Origin: Armillaria gallica
Lineage: Eukaryota; Basidiomycota; Agaricomycetes; Agaricales; Physalacriaceae
Assembly (NCBI GenBank): GCA_037576215.1
Contig: JBANDB010000020.1
Span: forward strand, 1,364,001-1,428,000
Direction of reading: 5' to 3'
Length of the DNA stretch: 64,000 bases
The notes beneath the pieces were generated by a model. That model was not told the origin of the DNA and made no database searches. It saw only the letters and a list, made by a program, of their open reading frames with translations. This document shows positions 1 to 11,647 of this stretch, piece after piece; position 1 is the first letter of the stretch, and the number at the start of each line of letters is the position of its first letter. The position numbers were made by a program, and so were the translations under genes.

Positions 1-1640
1 AGCTGATTCGTTGCTAATTTTGTAATCTGCCGATACAGGAACAATCTATATGCTAGGAGGCCCGACCATGGTCCTGGGTGACGACATCCCTATGATATCT
101 AGATGAGAAACCAGCAGTACAAATAAGTATGATGACATCTTGTCAATTTACCTGTGTACCTGAAGAATTGATACAAGATAGCGTCCACAATACTCATACG
201 GTGTAACCTTGAAACATGAATGGACTGCTCCCATCTACTATCGTCACAGCTTCAATATATCATGTACCAGGACATCAGAACATGTTGTTCATCTGCCAAT
301 GTATTGTACTCACAAACCTCAAAATATGTTGATATGCATCAGACTATGGAAACTTGCGGTGTATAGTGATCCGAGGCGTTTTCTTCTCCCTTCCGACTAT
401 TTGATCTAAATGTGTATTACATCCGTTGCTTCTGTTGTATTGGAATGATGATAATAGGTGCTATAAAGCAGCATACCGGTATCTTTATACACCTTCCATT
501 TCTCATTGCTAACCTAGGTATGAAATTCACTTTCTGCGTTTGTTCCCAAAACACTGTGGAAAGTCCTTCGGTTTTTGAAGAGATTTCCTTCTAGATTTAA
601 GGTTCGAATCCCGCATGCAGTATGGAGTATCAAACCCGGGAGGTTAGTATGTCCCAAATATAAAAGCCAATGAAAGCCTAGCCAGTTTTGTCTCTGAATT
701 CCGGCAGGGGGTTTGAACTGGAAACTGCAGTGAAATGCATCAAATCATTTAACACACCAACACCGTCATAGCGGAACAGTCTCCCGTAAACAAGTTTCGT
801 ATAGTTACGGTAGCTGGTGCTCCACTGAGACGAAGAAAAATATCAAGCTGCAGCTTTCGAATACTCTGAGACTGCTGCGCGGAATCGAACTACGGGTATG
901 GAAGAGTCAACACGAAATGAACACTGCAGGACCATTGGTCTACAGAAGCACAGTAGACAGATTTTGCATCACATCTACCATGCCAATAGATGTTATGAGA
1001 AATGAGATATACTATCTGTCTCGCGCGCATGACTTTCTCCCGAGTAACAAGAGCCAGGAACAAAAAGATGGACCATAACTAGTTGTCACACGAAAAGAAA
1101 CTCTAAATACCCCCACAATAGCACCACTTAACAAAATTGGAGCTTCCCCAAAAGGCGGATCTTGATTGTGGAAGTTGCGGCAGATCTGAATTGACCAAGG
1201 ACAAGAATCAGCAAACACATGCGGTCCGCGGAGAAAACAGTTTCAGGCCGACAAACTATCATGGAGCTTTTGTATCAAAATTTATTATAGATTTGTTGCG
1301 GATGTGAATGTATGTCATCGTAACCTAACTTGCACTTTCACCGGCTTCGAAGCCTTGAAGTCGGGGACATTACATTGACAAACGAACTAAAGGGGCGTGA
1401 CCCATATGGCTCAGTACCTGCTCCATCCACAACTTCCGGCAGATCATCCAGACCTTCTATTTGCTTGCGTTTTCCATTCCACTTTGCCGTTCTGATCGAT
1501 ACTCAGAATCTCTCTGTTATGGATATTGGGTACCTGCCGACTCGGCCCATGAGTCAACACATGCCTATACTCGGGCTTCTCGGTCTCAAAGGTGACTCGC
1601 TCGTATCTTCTCTTACTTTCTGTATTTTTCTTACAGACAC
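1..1640. other. Non-genic stretch
   Basis: No reading frame here has recognisable coding character and I see no intact gene. Short frames (66, 60, 68, 106 codons) lack domain signatures and overlap on opposite strands. The only structured item is a perfect match to the tRNA B-box/T-loop consensus at 602-612 on the plus strand, without a recognisable A box or acceptor stem, so it is not a tRNA gene. It may be a tRNA-derived repeat relic. Confidence 0.5.
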
Positions 1641-1649
1641 TAGAATATA

Positions 1650-2090
1650 GTAGAACATTGTAGAACAATAATGATTCAAACCATCCCTAGTATATAAAGC
1701 TGTACTTACCATTGTATGAGAGATTAACCAATCTATTACTTTCAGTACCCCTCACACTGCGTGAACCCTCAGCTACGCCAAGCGCTTGCTGAACAACTCG
1801 TTGGATACGTCTAGTGCTTTCTGACACCAACCCGAAGGTTACGCCTAGCGCTTGCCTTCACCTCTGCCCTGTAATAGCTTCGCGCTTACCGGCTACTTCC
1901 CTTCAGTAATTGTTTCGCGCTTGCTATTCTTCATTGCCTCGCAAACCGGACCACTCAGGTCTCCTCACGAACCCTTGCCGGAATCCATTCTATTCCCTAA
2001 CGACATACATCATCTCTAATTAATCTTACCTCGCTTCGATCATCGCTACTTGCCTCGTGCTCGCATATCCGATTTCGGCAGAATCCTAAC
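1650..2090 (-). repeat. Candidate degraded LTR of a minus-strand retroelement
   Basis: Read on the minus strand, a purine-rich tract (2091-2101) is followed directly by TGTTAGGATT, the usual arrangement of a polypurine tract and the start of a 3' LTR. Inside, a TATA-like TTTATATA lies near 1693-1700 on the minus strand. The left edge is not defined and I found no second LTR or target duplication. A diverged short motif resembling CGCTTGC recurs between about 1777 and 1930. This is inference from layout only. Confidence 0.25.
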
Positions 2091-2101
2091 ACTCTCCCAC
2101 C

Positions 2102-4075
2102 GTCAAAGAAAGCCTAATCATCATCGGACACAACCTTTACTAAATCGTCGCACGTTCGTGTGTGAAACCGCCGTATTCTAGATACACAAACACAGCTTTC
2201 ATCCTTCGAGCAAGGATAGTAAGTCAAAAATATAATAGACAAAAGGGTAAGCATACCCGTCAGAGTTGTGCCTCTTCGTTCCAGATAACCGAGCCGCCCT
2301 CCCTTGCCTTCATTGAATGCTCCGTAGTTGAAGCCTGATAAAGTCAGCTTCGAGCATACCCCCTTAGGGATTATTACATCCTAGTCGCCAAATTCTCCTC
2401 TCGAATATCCTGTGTGAAAGCAGAAGCACTGCGAAAAGTGGGATTGTGAACTTTTTTAGTGAATATAATCGCCTAATAACGAGTACCATCAAGCATTGGA
2501 AAGTACCTATCTTACCTAAAATTGCTGCCTTCGACCAGCACTTGCCTCATCTCTAAGCATGTCGGCGCTTGGTCGTGAGATTATCTGCAAGCACAATAAC
2601 CAGTGTCAGCCTTGTCCCGAAGGAAGAATCTTACCATACTTCGACGATATTTCTCCACTATTTGCGCTTCCCACCGTTGAAGAAGTTTGAGGTAGCGAAC
2701 TGAAGGGACCACAAAGTAGGCTCTCCCACTTCGAAGATAAACTATGTTCAGGGAAGACGAGCCTCACTTGCACTTCAATAAATTCCCGTATAAACGACAG
2801 TATTGAACATTCACGGTAACATAGGTGATACCTACGATGGGGGATAATTTTTCTTGAGTTCATTCTGTTTTGTGAAAGCGGGTTTCTATACAAAGAATGT
2901 CAGAAGGTGATCAGCGTTGAGAAGGACGACTCATGTTTATGCTATCTCCAATTCGAATCTCAATCTTCTCTTACTTCTCCCTATTCCATCATCTTTTCTG
3001 CCTGAACTAGTGATAAACCTTGCATACGCACTACGATCGTGAACCATCTTTCTTCCGTTATCTCTGCTAAGCAGAATCAATAGGAACGCCTTCCTGATGG
3101 AGATCGTGTCCCATGGTGATTCGAATGGAACCCTTGAGCCCGGAGGGTAAGCATGAGTCTAGTAGAAAAGGGATAGGCCTACCGAGATCTGTACCTCCTC
3201 CGTCCATTGCGATCTACCCTAATTTATCCTCTACTGTGCACCCTGTACCACACAACTAAGCGTGTCCTTGTCATTTTGCCTTTGATGTCCTCCGATGACG
3301 ACGTCTTCATTTTTGTCCTTCCCTTCCATCCCTGCTGATGCGCCTGTGGGCAACGAAGGTTCACGAGGGCTACAAATGCCAAAGGTCAGCGACCGGAGAA
3401 CGATTTGTGATGCTATGTCGGGCTGTAAAGAGGTGTCTCTGATCATCGCTTGAAGGGGTTCCCCCGCTTTTGAGTCAACCATCCTGAGCGGTGGCGAGTG
3501 TCCAGTTCTTCCAGATCTTCCCACAATCGAAGATGGCTTATATATCTCCACGATACAGGGCCAGAAAGATGAAGTCCAAATTTGCTGCTCGATATCTGCG
3601 CGGGTCGAAGTCAATAGTTGGGGTTTGACCTTCGGAAGTTCTGCTCGACGAAGGCTTAGTATAAGAAAGAACATCAGAAACTGATCCACGATCATCTCAG
3701 GGGCACATCATAGGAACATTACTCATGGTCTATGTGACAAATTCGGTAGTCGCAGCATGTGTTGATGTCAAATCAAAGGTTGATAGTGTAAGTACGTTGG
3801 CTTCAATGGCTTCCTATTGGGCTCGGATTCCCAGATACACCCAGAAGGGAGCGGAGAAGTTTTGAATTGGGTCTATCTAGCGTGACTGGTAAGCTTGAAG
3901 GAACACAAGAGGGAACAGACAACGCACCTAGGCTGTGGTAAGAGAAGAAGGGAAGGTTACGGTCCGAGATTCTTGGCAGCCGCTTGCCAAATACTCACAA
4001 ATATTCTGAATCTCGGATTGACGTACCGAGTGCTTGCCTTCCGCCACGGTGATGTCAAGGCCCTTTCACCGTTGG
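2102..4075. other. Non-genic stretch, possibly the decayed interior of a retroelement
   Basis: No gene is recognisable. The longest open frame is 154 codons on the minus strand (3231-3695); it matches no family I know and may be chance. If the LTR-like edge at 2090 and the integrase relic at 4.3-4.5 kb belong together, this would be the eroded interior of one minus-strand element, but nothing here proves it. Confidence 0.35.
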
Positions 4076-4289
4076 CTAACGCTTAGAATGCTGAGTCAGC
4101 CTAGATACTCCAAATTTTTCGGTGCATCTCTGTAGACTGGAGAGTAATGGTGCAGAGGCCAAATTCATGCATTGTAATAAGGGGGTTCTTTTTCGGAGTT
4201 TTCTGCGTAGTTCTCGGGGCTCGCTAAATTGTGCGTCGTTGAGATTCATTTTTTCCCTCTTCTCATAGTATTTTGTTGTATTCACGTTT

Positions 4290-4486
4290 TTATATGAGGC
4301 CTTGAGGATGTAATGGTTCGAACCATTTATTTTTGATAACACGTGGCGAAGACCAGTTCCACATTTTCCCCGTGCTTTTTGATGTGGTCCGTTGTGGTAG
4401 TATACGTCGGTTGCGACGTAGACTGGTTGATGCGAGTCGTTGGCCGGCAGGAGTCGTGCAGCCGAGAATCCGGATGTAGTAGGCAA
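4290..4486 (-). pseudogene. Relic of Ty3/Gypsy integrase C-terminal (GPY/F-like) module
   Basis: Two overlapping minus-strand frames carry pieces in the style of the post-catalytic integrase segment: a YHNGPHQKARGK stretch (about 4365-4410), then NWSSPRVIK in one frame and NGSNHYILK in the next. In intact elements these form one continuous module in which a W-x-GP-Y/F motif is followed by a strand ending in Y-x-L. Here they sit in different frames, so at least one frameshift has occurred. No catalytic core or reverse transcriptase is seen nearby. The assignment is by pattern recognition only. Confidence 0.35.
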
Positions 4487-4539
4487 TACCTAGATAAATG
4501 TATTCAGTAACTGGAGAATAAAGGAAACTCACGATGTGC

Positions 4540-6160
4540 TATAACAGTGCTCAAGACTCAATGCTCGAAACTCAGGTGGTGGGCAAAAGCAAGGGTTTAT
4601 CTCCCAAGGTACATCTTGATAAGTACAGATAGGGGATAGCCGCACGCATGCTCATGCGTCGCCAGGGCCCCGCTACAGCGTCCAATAATATAAATGATGA
4701 GAGAAGAAGTAAACAGTCCATTGAAAAGGTAAAATCTATAGCTAGTCTTCAGTGTTGAACAACTGCCCCACCCAGGAGTAGCGCAACTACGAATAGGGAG
4801 AGTACACTGCCGCCCTCAGCGTTGACAAACGGGTCGTCAATCCGTTGTCATCTTGATCCCCAGCGCAGTCCGAGATGATTACAGTTGCCGTGGCCTTGTC
4901 CTTGCGTCTGGTGTGTACAGTAGAATGGGATGGGGACAAGAAAAGGGATAATGAAGTCGGCATAGCGGCTAGGAGAGAATGAAACTGAGAAGAGTAAGTA
5001 ATAAAAGGGTATAACAGGACTATCAAACGACACCGTAGCCCAAACCGCTATTGTCCTTCAGATACGAGGCTCGATTGTTGCTGAGGAGAGCTGCCGGTCA
5101 TGCAGTATTGTGCCACGTCGATTGCGTCATCGCCGGCTTGAGAATGTATTGGGAATATGACGATGACATCATTTAAGCCTCTATGCTCAAATGATGTTGC
5201 CGCAAGAAAGAATGGATCTGTAAGGGAGAAAGGGAAAGAAAGGGAGCATAGGATGATGAAGGAAAGAAGGAAAAGACTAGGAACCAGAAAAGGAAGCACG
5301 CGTCAGCACGTCTTGTGGCATCAATTCCACGAGCACGGCAACGCGTACTGCCACACCGTTCAGTCTCTAACTGTTCTTTGAAAATCCTCAACGCTTTGCA
5401 TACCTCTCCAGTAGCTGCTCATATCAAACGGTTTGCATACTCTAAGTTTATGATGGATATTTTCCCGCCATTCCCGATGTATTTGCAGGGTATTACCCTA
5501 GTCATGTATCCGTACTTGGTGTTACACGAAGTATTAGAAGTTACATCTGGGTTCAACAATGATCTCAGCAACTCCCAGGAAACCGGACGACTGAGCAGTG
5601 AGTGATACAGGAGCTAAGAAGGCCAAAACACCACCTGAGTCCGGGAAGGTTCAATGAATTTTACCAATACTGAGTTCCATAGACAGCGAAACAGTAGGTA
5701 GCTATCGTCCTACGCTGACAACCTTGCTCTGATCCATCCAGCCGGAAATTCGTGAGATTGGTCAAAGCCCCCGGGAGCCAAGACCCTTACCATCCCGCCA
5801 GTATTATGTTCTCCTTGACAATTGTCGGCGAACCACAGTTTGATATCCCCACCTCGCCAGCTATGTCACCAATGCTCTTTATTGAAAACTTCGGAGTTGT
5901 CGGGCTTTCACAGAAGTCGACTTCGATTGCCAGCGAAGTCCGCTCTGTGATGGAGAATTCGTTCATGTAATCTGATGGCAGGTAGCGGCGGCGAGCACCG
6001 GGTCCCCGATTCTTTCTCACAGGGTGGATATCAAGAAAACAACGATTCGATCAAGGTTAAAGTACGGAATGTAAGTATTGTCAGTCAGGATATGTACGAA
6101 TGAATGTATGTAGAACGTCGCTGGGTAAACGCTTATCAAGTCGAAGTCAGACTAAATTAA
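4540..6160. other. Non-genic stretch with unrecognised short frames
   Basis: Overlapping short frames on both strands show no family resemblance. A 77-codon minus-strand frame (5787-6020) has fairly protein-like composition and could be an isolated exon, but no flanking exons with matching phase were found. Purine/pyrimidine bias around 4900-5300 gives several long low-complexity frames that I do not regard as genes. Confidence 0.4.
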
Positions 6161-6169
6161 GACACCGTT

Positions 6170-7178
6170 CTATTGAACGCAACAAATGTTAGTAGACTCA
6201 ACGCATACGCGACACGGAACATACAGCTGAAAAATGAAGGTCATTGCCCATTCCACGACGAGCTCACTGGCGACAACATCAACGGCAAAGATAGAGTCCG
6301 GTCCCCCGTAGGCTCTGGCAACTCGATACGGAGCACGATGGATGTTTGGGCAGGATTTGAAGACAGCCACTGTTCCCGTAGTCACCCAGAAGATAACTCC
6401 CAACAGTCGTCTATTTGTATTGAACAGGGCGGCCATGTTGTCTTTCGCGCCGTAGTCATATAAATCACTGCACGATCGTTAGATGCATTGAAATATTCGT
6501 TGCACCACTCACTATACCACCAAGTCCAACTCGCTCTCGTTAGTAAATAGTTCTCCGAGAGTTCTCCGCATCGTTGGAATGAGTTGCTCAAGGCACACTA
6601 CCAGGCGCGCGTGTTCTTGAGGGGTATTGGCATTGAATTTGCCCGAGGTGAGCTGAGTGTTGAAAAGGTTGAACTGCATCTGTAAAATGGAAAATCAGAA
6701 GCAGTAATGCATTGCCACCATTGGGCATAGGCTGTCTAACCTTTGGGGTTGAATATGAAAGCCGAAGGATGCCGAGTTAGAGGGAGATGTAGCATGAGAG
6801 AGGGTGGTGGAAATCGTCGAAGGCAAAGTTCAGATTTTCAAAATCGATGGCTTCTTAGCATCGCACGCGCAAACAGGTTCCAAAACCAGACATTGATCAC
6901 ACTCACTCATATACGTGTGCCTTCGACAGTGCTCAAAGTAGAGCACGCAGGTAACGACGTGACAATGATGCTCTCCACGTCAGCCTGAATTAGACGCTGG
7001 TCAGTATCGATCCTGTTATAATGCTGACTGATATTCGTACCCATAAATTTCTCATAGCATCCGGACGACGTCGGCGAGCAGACGAGGAGGGCATAGACAT
7101 GGGTGACGTGCATGCCAGTGTGGTATCATGTAGTAGCGGGAAGCAGCCAGGCGTCAGCCTAGAACCCATTTTGCGCAT
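6170..7178 (-). pseudogene. Possible relic of an agaricomycete multi-pass membrane protein (DUF6533/DUF6534-like)
   Basis: Minus-strand fragments in different frames resemble the fungal seven-transmembrane proteins of unknown function that are abundant in Agaricomycetes. At 6170-6436 a frame has a hydrophobic segment (LLGVIFWVTTGTVAVF) after an N-R-R turn, then a second hydrophobic stretch near its end. At 6990-7178 a frame starting with MGSRLTPGCF is followed in another frame by a GMHVTHVYALL-type segment. No continuous model with matching splice phases could be built. The family assignment is tentative and chance resemblance is possible, because hydrophobic frames are common. Confidence 0.2.
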
Positions 7179-7221
7179 GACGGAGCTGTCTTGTACGAAC
7201 TCATAAAATCTTACACAAAAT

Positions 7222-7390
7222 CAGGATTTCCTTCTGACGATATCATCTCAACTTCGAAATGATCCTGGGCGTCATAAATTCTCCGGACATTCGAAGCTAA
7301 CGACAACCTCTGTGGATCGAATTTATCGTATTGAACCCTCGGGGGGTGCGCTTAGCCCAGACGGCCATCGACGAGAGTTTCTCGTAACAA
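7222..7390 (-). pseudogene. Degenerate duplicate of the RNR2 3' exon
   Basis: This segment aligns by eye, with small gaps, to 7561-7734, the penultimate exon of the adjacent ribonucleotide reductase gene. Shared blocks include ACGATATCATCTC, the GACGTTC/GACATTC region and CCATCGACG/CCATCAACG near the 3' side. It lies about 40 bp downstream of the last RNR2 exon in the same orientation. Many substitutions and indels have destroyed the frame. A partial tandem duplication of the gene end, then decay, is the simplest reading. Confidence 0.7.
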
Positions 7391-7425
7391 CATCAATTTA
7401 GTGGTACACATACACATGCAGACTG

Positions 7426-8574
7426 TCAGAAATCCGCCTCTGTTTCACTGCAAAACTCGTCAGGCGGGATCGAATAACAAGAACCGAACTCACAATTTCT
7501 TACACGCGTCCCTTGGTCCTTTCCCCATCACGAATGCCTTTGCATAATCGGACACCCTGCGCTCGAAGAAGTTTGTCTTTCCTTCCAACGATATCATCTC
7601 GACGAATTCGAACGGATTCTGCGTGTTATAGACTTTGGAGACGTTCAATGCCACCAACAATCTATCGGTGATGAATTTGATGTACTCCACCATCGACGGT
7701 GCACTCAATCCCAGAATGCCATCAACGAGGGTGTCTTATCGATGTAGGTAGTTATTGGCATAGAAGCAGTCAATACGCACCTTTCCAGAAATCCTGCTTG
7801 AGTTCCGAGGCTTCAATGACGATTCCGGTCAACGTTGCATCCGGAAGTCTATGTCGCAGGCAGGAATATACATAACAAGCAAAATCAGTATGTAGCCCTT
7901 CGTCTCGGGAGATGAGCTTGTTGGAAAATGTCAAACCAGGCATCAGCCCCTTTTTCTTCAGCCAAAAAATCGATGCGAAGGATCCAGAAAAAAAAATTCC
8001 TTCCACTGCGGCGAAGGCTACGACACGGCTGGCGAAGGAAGCCTCAGATACAATCCAACACAGAGCCCAATCTGCCTTTGCTCGCACGCAGGGAACGGTC
8101 GATATGGCGTGGAAGAGATGAAGTTGCTCCTCTTCATCGGGAATGAGCGTAGTAATCAACAAAGAGTATACCTCCCAGTGCACATTCTCCATCATTGCCT
8201 GGAAGTCATAGAACATCCTGAACTCAGGAATCTGCACCTCTGCGGAGAATCTCTGCACTAGGTTCTCGCCAACAATAGAATCCGCAGTGGCAAAAAAAGC
8301 CAGGACCTGAGTAAGCATAGATCTCTCCGCAGGAGTTGTTCGTCCACTGGAGTCGATCCTCAGTGAGATCCATTTCTTCAGCCGTCCAGAGGGAAGCTTG
8401 CGCCTTTTTGTAGAAGTCAAATGCCTATGCAGCCGTGGTTAGCACATTCCTGTGCCGTTATGGGAAGCAAAATTTTACCACAGAGTCCTTGAGAGGGAAG
8501 AGAATGAAATGATCAGGGCCAGGATCCAACAGAGGCTCTCCACGATCTTCTTTTTCTTGCACGGGTTGGGACAT
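7426..8574 (-). CDS. RNR2: Ribonucleoside-diphosphate reductase small subunit (R2), apparent frameshift
   Basis: R2 houses the diiron centre and tyrosyl radical of class Ia ribonucleotide reductase, which makes deoxyribonucleotides with R1. Exons read as 8574-8479, 8424-7781, 7734-7494 and 7447-7426 (introns 54, 46 and 46 bp). Metal ligands are visible: the Asp in [13 protein letters not shown] in [12 protein letters not shown] (which also has the radical Tyr), E in [10 protein letters not shown], and DEGLH. The 22-nt last exon supplies the C-terminal F-x-x-x-ADF tail that docks on R1 and would be missed without splicing. The spliced length is 1003 nt, one base over a multiple of three. The frame encoding [17 protein letters not shown] must switch to the one encoding [14 protein letters not shown] within about 8320-8350, and no intron fits there. 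So the gene is broken unless this is a sequence error. The family assignment is secure. Confidence 0.88.
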
Positions 8575-8917
8575 GACGGGAAACCAGAAGCTGTGTTTGC
8601 ATGACGTCATTCAGCCGCACTTTTCTTCACTCCCACGATGTCATAAACGCACATAACCCGCCTTGATGGAACCGTAAACTGTGGCACTATCTCGCCCTGC
8701 AACGATCCTCAGAGAGATTCGTCGAACACAAAGAAAATTTCAATTACATATACAGGATAAGGATCATAATGTACACGATAGACTTCATGAGTCAAGGACA
8801 TCAACTAAACTAGTTTCCAACGCTATGGCCACTATGGCGCATCGTACACTGCGGACATGTTATTTCATAGTAAAACAGTAGTCATCACAGAGTGATTACC
8901 TATGTGATATGCCCTAG
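8575..8917. other. Intergenic region upstream of RNR2
   Basis: This is the 5' flank of RNR2 (minus strand) and the 3' flank of the F-box-like gene. No gene is seen. No convincing cell-cycle box was identified by eye. Confidence 0.5.
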
Positions 8918-10162
8918 TCAATGATCCCTGACCGCGAAAGGGATGATCGCGTAAAAGGGAAACAGTGGCCTATTCTCAATCAGCCATGTGGATGAACCAG
9001 GGCAGGATATCGTTACCTTTATACTCTTGTTATACGTTGGAAAGGACTCCGGAACACGAACCTGAAAATCTCTCGCATGAGGTTTGGTGCGGCGATGAGT
9101 CCAGTACACAGTAATCAGCAACTTTCTCAAGCATGGGAAACGATCACTTTTCAAGAAACACATTATGTCGTTCCAGTGCTCGAGGGAGCTATCATTCAGG
9201 GCGATGTCGGCGCCGTAGATGACCTTTAATTGTTGTAGGAAGGGGGAGGGAGGTAACCCTAGGATGGTATCCCGAAGATTACTGGTGCCCGACTGGAGGC
9301 CGTCGATGTACAAGTGAATAAGAGAGGGCGAATAAGAGAGGTTGTAAAGCACCGGGGCTGGCACCATATAATCTGCATCCATAATAGTGAACAAAACAAG
9401 CAAAACAAAGCACCAAAACAGTGCACTGATATGAAAAAGCAGCAAGTTATAGACCCTGCCGCCGAAGTTGGGAAGTCGGGAGCAAAAACGGTCCAACACT
9501 ACATCACTTCCTTGGATCTCAACATCGTGCACTTCTTGAAACCACGCATCGCCGGCCAAGGCCTGTACGCACATATCAATGGTCTCCATACTCCATGTCT
9601 CGATGAACAGGAAGGCCATCACGCCGGGCATGAATTTTTCCGCTCGTTCTGTGGCGACGTGTGAACGAAGGTTTCCAGCCACGAAGTCAACGATGTGCAA
9701 CACTGTCAAACAGGGAAACGCGTATTTTAGGTCGGGTAAGATGTTATCTAGCAAGCAGTTGTGCAGTATAAGGGAGCGAACGGTACGCAGGGGAGACAAA
9801 ACAAGGACGTCATAGTCCAGCTCGAATGAAAGTAAAGCGAGGGATAACATCTTAGGGAAGAGGTGGATGAAATTCTCGGCGACAACAGGATCTCCTGGAG
9901 TCACTCCCTCGGGCGCGAGAGTGACGTGCCTGACGTGGTCAGGAATGTCGGGGGCGGAGACGAATAGATCAAGCCAGGCGAGAATGTCATACTGACCATC
10001 GGCGACCAGTATGTCAAATATGAGTGGTCTGATTAGAGGAACCCAAGTAGAGTGAAGGAGGCTGAGCGTCTTCACATTTCGCGCAGCATCGTGAACGATC
10101 TGATTGATGAGTTCCAAAGGAAAGCGACCATTGGACATGATTGGGATGAAAGCAAAAAGCAA
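8918..10162 (-). CDS. F-box-like/LRR-like protein
   Basis: An open frame of 414 codons with no disruption. Near the N-terminus, FPLELINQIVHDA resembles the start of an F-box helix pair (P-x-E-L-I/L), and the rest has the irregular leucine-rich layout usual in agaricomycete F-box proteins, including LSYSPSLIHLYIDGL and FPCLRKLLITVYW. The second Met (10138), right before the F-box-like helix, is a more likely start than 10162. A very hydrophobic stretch at about 9375-9455 interrupts the repeats; it could be a retained intron, but no canonical pair preserves the frame. Such proteins are generally taken to be substrate adaptors of SCF ubiquitin ligases; that role is inferred here. Confidence 0.6.
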   Translation of the reverse strand: MLFAFIPIMSNGRFPLELINQIVHDAARNVKTLSLLHSTWVPLIRPLIFDILVADGQYDILAWLDLFVSAPDIPDHVRHVTLAPEGVTPGDPVVAENFIHLFPKMLSLALLSFELDYDVLVLSPLRTVRSLILHNCLLDNILPDLKYAFPCLTVLHIVDFVAGNLRSHVATERAEKFMPGVMAFLFIETWSMETIDMCVQALAGDAWFQEVHDVEIQGSDVVLDRFCSRLPNFGGRVYNLLLFHISALFWCFVLLVLFTIMDADYMVPAPVLYNLSYSPSLIHLYIDGLQSGTSNLRDTILGLPPSPFLQQLKVIYGADIALNDSSLEHWNDIMCFLKSDRFPCLRKLLITVYWTHRRTKPHARDFQVRVPESFPTYNKSIKVTISCPGSSTWLIENRPLFPFYAIIPFAVRDH

Positions 10163-10318
10163 CAGATGGACCCAAGTACAGTATTTTTATGATGACGAAG
10201 GCGATTATGGTGGGGTGACAGATACACTCTACAGCAGTTGCATTACACCGTTCTTTTCCTGATCGGAGTTGAGAATCTCGACCTTTGCACATGCGAGATC
10301 AGGAGTGGAACGAATCTG

Positions 10319-10646
10319 GTCGACAAACCTCGATCGAGAGCCATGACTGTTTCGGGGTAATCCAAACAGGTTGAAATTTAAATTCATGATGAACGATCAC
10401 TGTTCCATAATCAGTTGCACTAAAAAGCGTAATTTAAAATTCGAGTTACCAAAGTCGTAATCGCCATGTCCTTCCATTTCACATACCTATCGATCACGTT
10501 CTTCGTGGATACATGTCGACCAACCTTGAGCGCGGGCCATAGCCGTTTTGGGGCGACCTAAAAGGGATACAATCTAAACTTCTGGTCAACGATCAGTGCT
10601 CCAAAAGTAGTTGCACTAAACAGTATGATTCAAATCGAGATCCCAT
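10319..10646. repeat. Two diverged direct repeats of about 135 bp
   Basis: 10319-10455 and 10513-10646 align along their whole length, offset about 194 bp. Shared blocks include GTCGAC, GAGCCATGAC/GGGCCATAGC, AACGATCA, AGTTGCACTAAA and TTCGAGTTACC/ATCGAGATCCC. The rest of 10163-10937 contains no recognisable gene. Origin is unknown; an old tandem duplication is the simplest reading. Confidence 0.6.
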
Positions 10647-10937
10647 TACTGCATCCACGAAAAACGCGATCGAGAAGTATGTGAAGGGAATAAAACCGAC
10701 AAGGAGTATACGACTTTGGCATAATGCATCACGGTCTCGTGTCTCACTCCCACCTTGTATTGCCTTTAGTATTGACCATGCGTCGTTCCACGAGCAAAAC
10801 TGCAGTATTCATGCACAACGACCGCTTAATGGAACACCACGCAAGTCATTTACACTTTAATACACCTTTGACATAATTAACATCTGAGCCAGGAGTCTTC
10901 CGATCTTCGTGCAGGATGCTTACTGGGTACGCACTGT

Positions 10938-11331
10938 ATGAATCCAATGATCGCACTTGTGCCACGTATATACGGCCGCATGTATTACGTGCAAGAGTGG
11001 ATCAGTACTGGTCCGAACAATCCCCAGCTATGCCGCCGGTACCTCTGTGATCGAGGCATCTTCTCTTATTTTCTCTACCACGTTCCCAACCACATTGAAG
11101 AGGAATGGGCTCCTCGCAACCAGTACATCAGTGGCAGTACTTACGACCGCGTCCGATTCAAGGGGAACGTTCTTATTATGAAGCAGACGACAGAAGGCAA
11201 GGTCATGGACGTGGACCGTGATGAACTTCGCGTACTGGCTGTGAGAGCGATGGAGTAAGTCCTTGAATGCTTTATTCATTTATTGCTAACAGTGATCAAC
11301 CAGATTCGTCATCGCAGAGAACTATGACTGA
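10938..11331 (+). CDS. Unrecognised protein, 3' part of a gene
   Basis: A 105-codon frame (10938-11254) ends at a good donor GTAAGT. A 49-bp intron with a GCTAAC-type branch site and CAG acceptor leads to 11304-11331, which completes the codon and adds FVIAENYD then a stop. The phases close, giving 114 residues from the first Met. The C-terminal part (RFKGNVLIMKQ, then RDELRVLAVRAMEFVI) reminds me of an uncharacterised agaricomycete family ending in a strand-rich 'W/R-x-G-N-I/V-L-V-M' motif, but I cannot name it. Upstream exons may exist; the start is uncertain. Confidence 0.5.
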
Positions 11332-11647
11332 CAGAAGAATTGTCGATCTTTTTTTATCCTTCTCCCTTTGTACATTACATTGATGGAAGTGTATGAATAC
11401 TATACAAATAAATCGACCACCGTAATCTTCGTTAGAGTGATGCTGATGACTTGAAATACAGACACCGTACATGAGCAAGATAACATAGACTGACACTACG
11501 ATGTTTCATAAATAGTTAATGTACAAAGATTACAGGACTCGAACACTGTACTCGCAGACAGGGACTATATTACAAGGGAACACAGACAGCGTACTTATTC
11601 ATCATCAATTGTCGCAGATGCAGGTACAATCTAGGAAAGAGTAAGCA

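Noticed and set aside
9375..9460. A retained intron in the F-box-like gene at 8.9-10.2 kb
   Set aside because: The candidate GTCTAT...GCAG pair is 82 nt and would shift the frame out of the leucine-rich part that follows.
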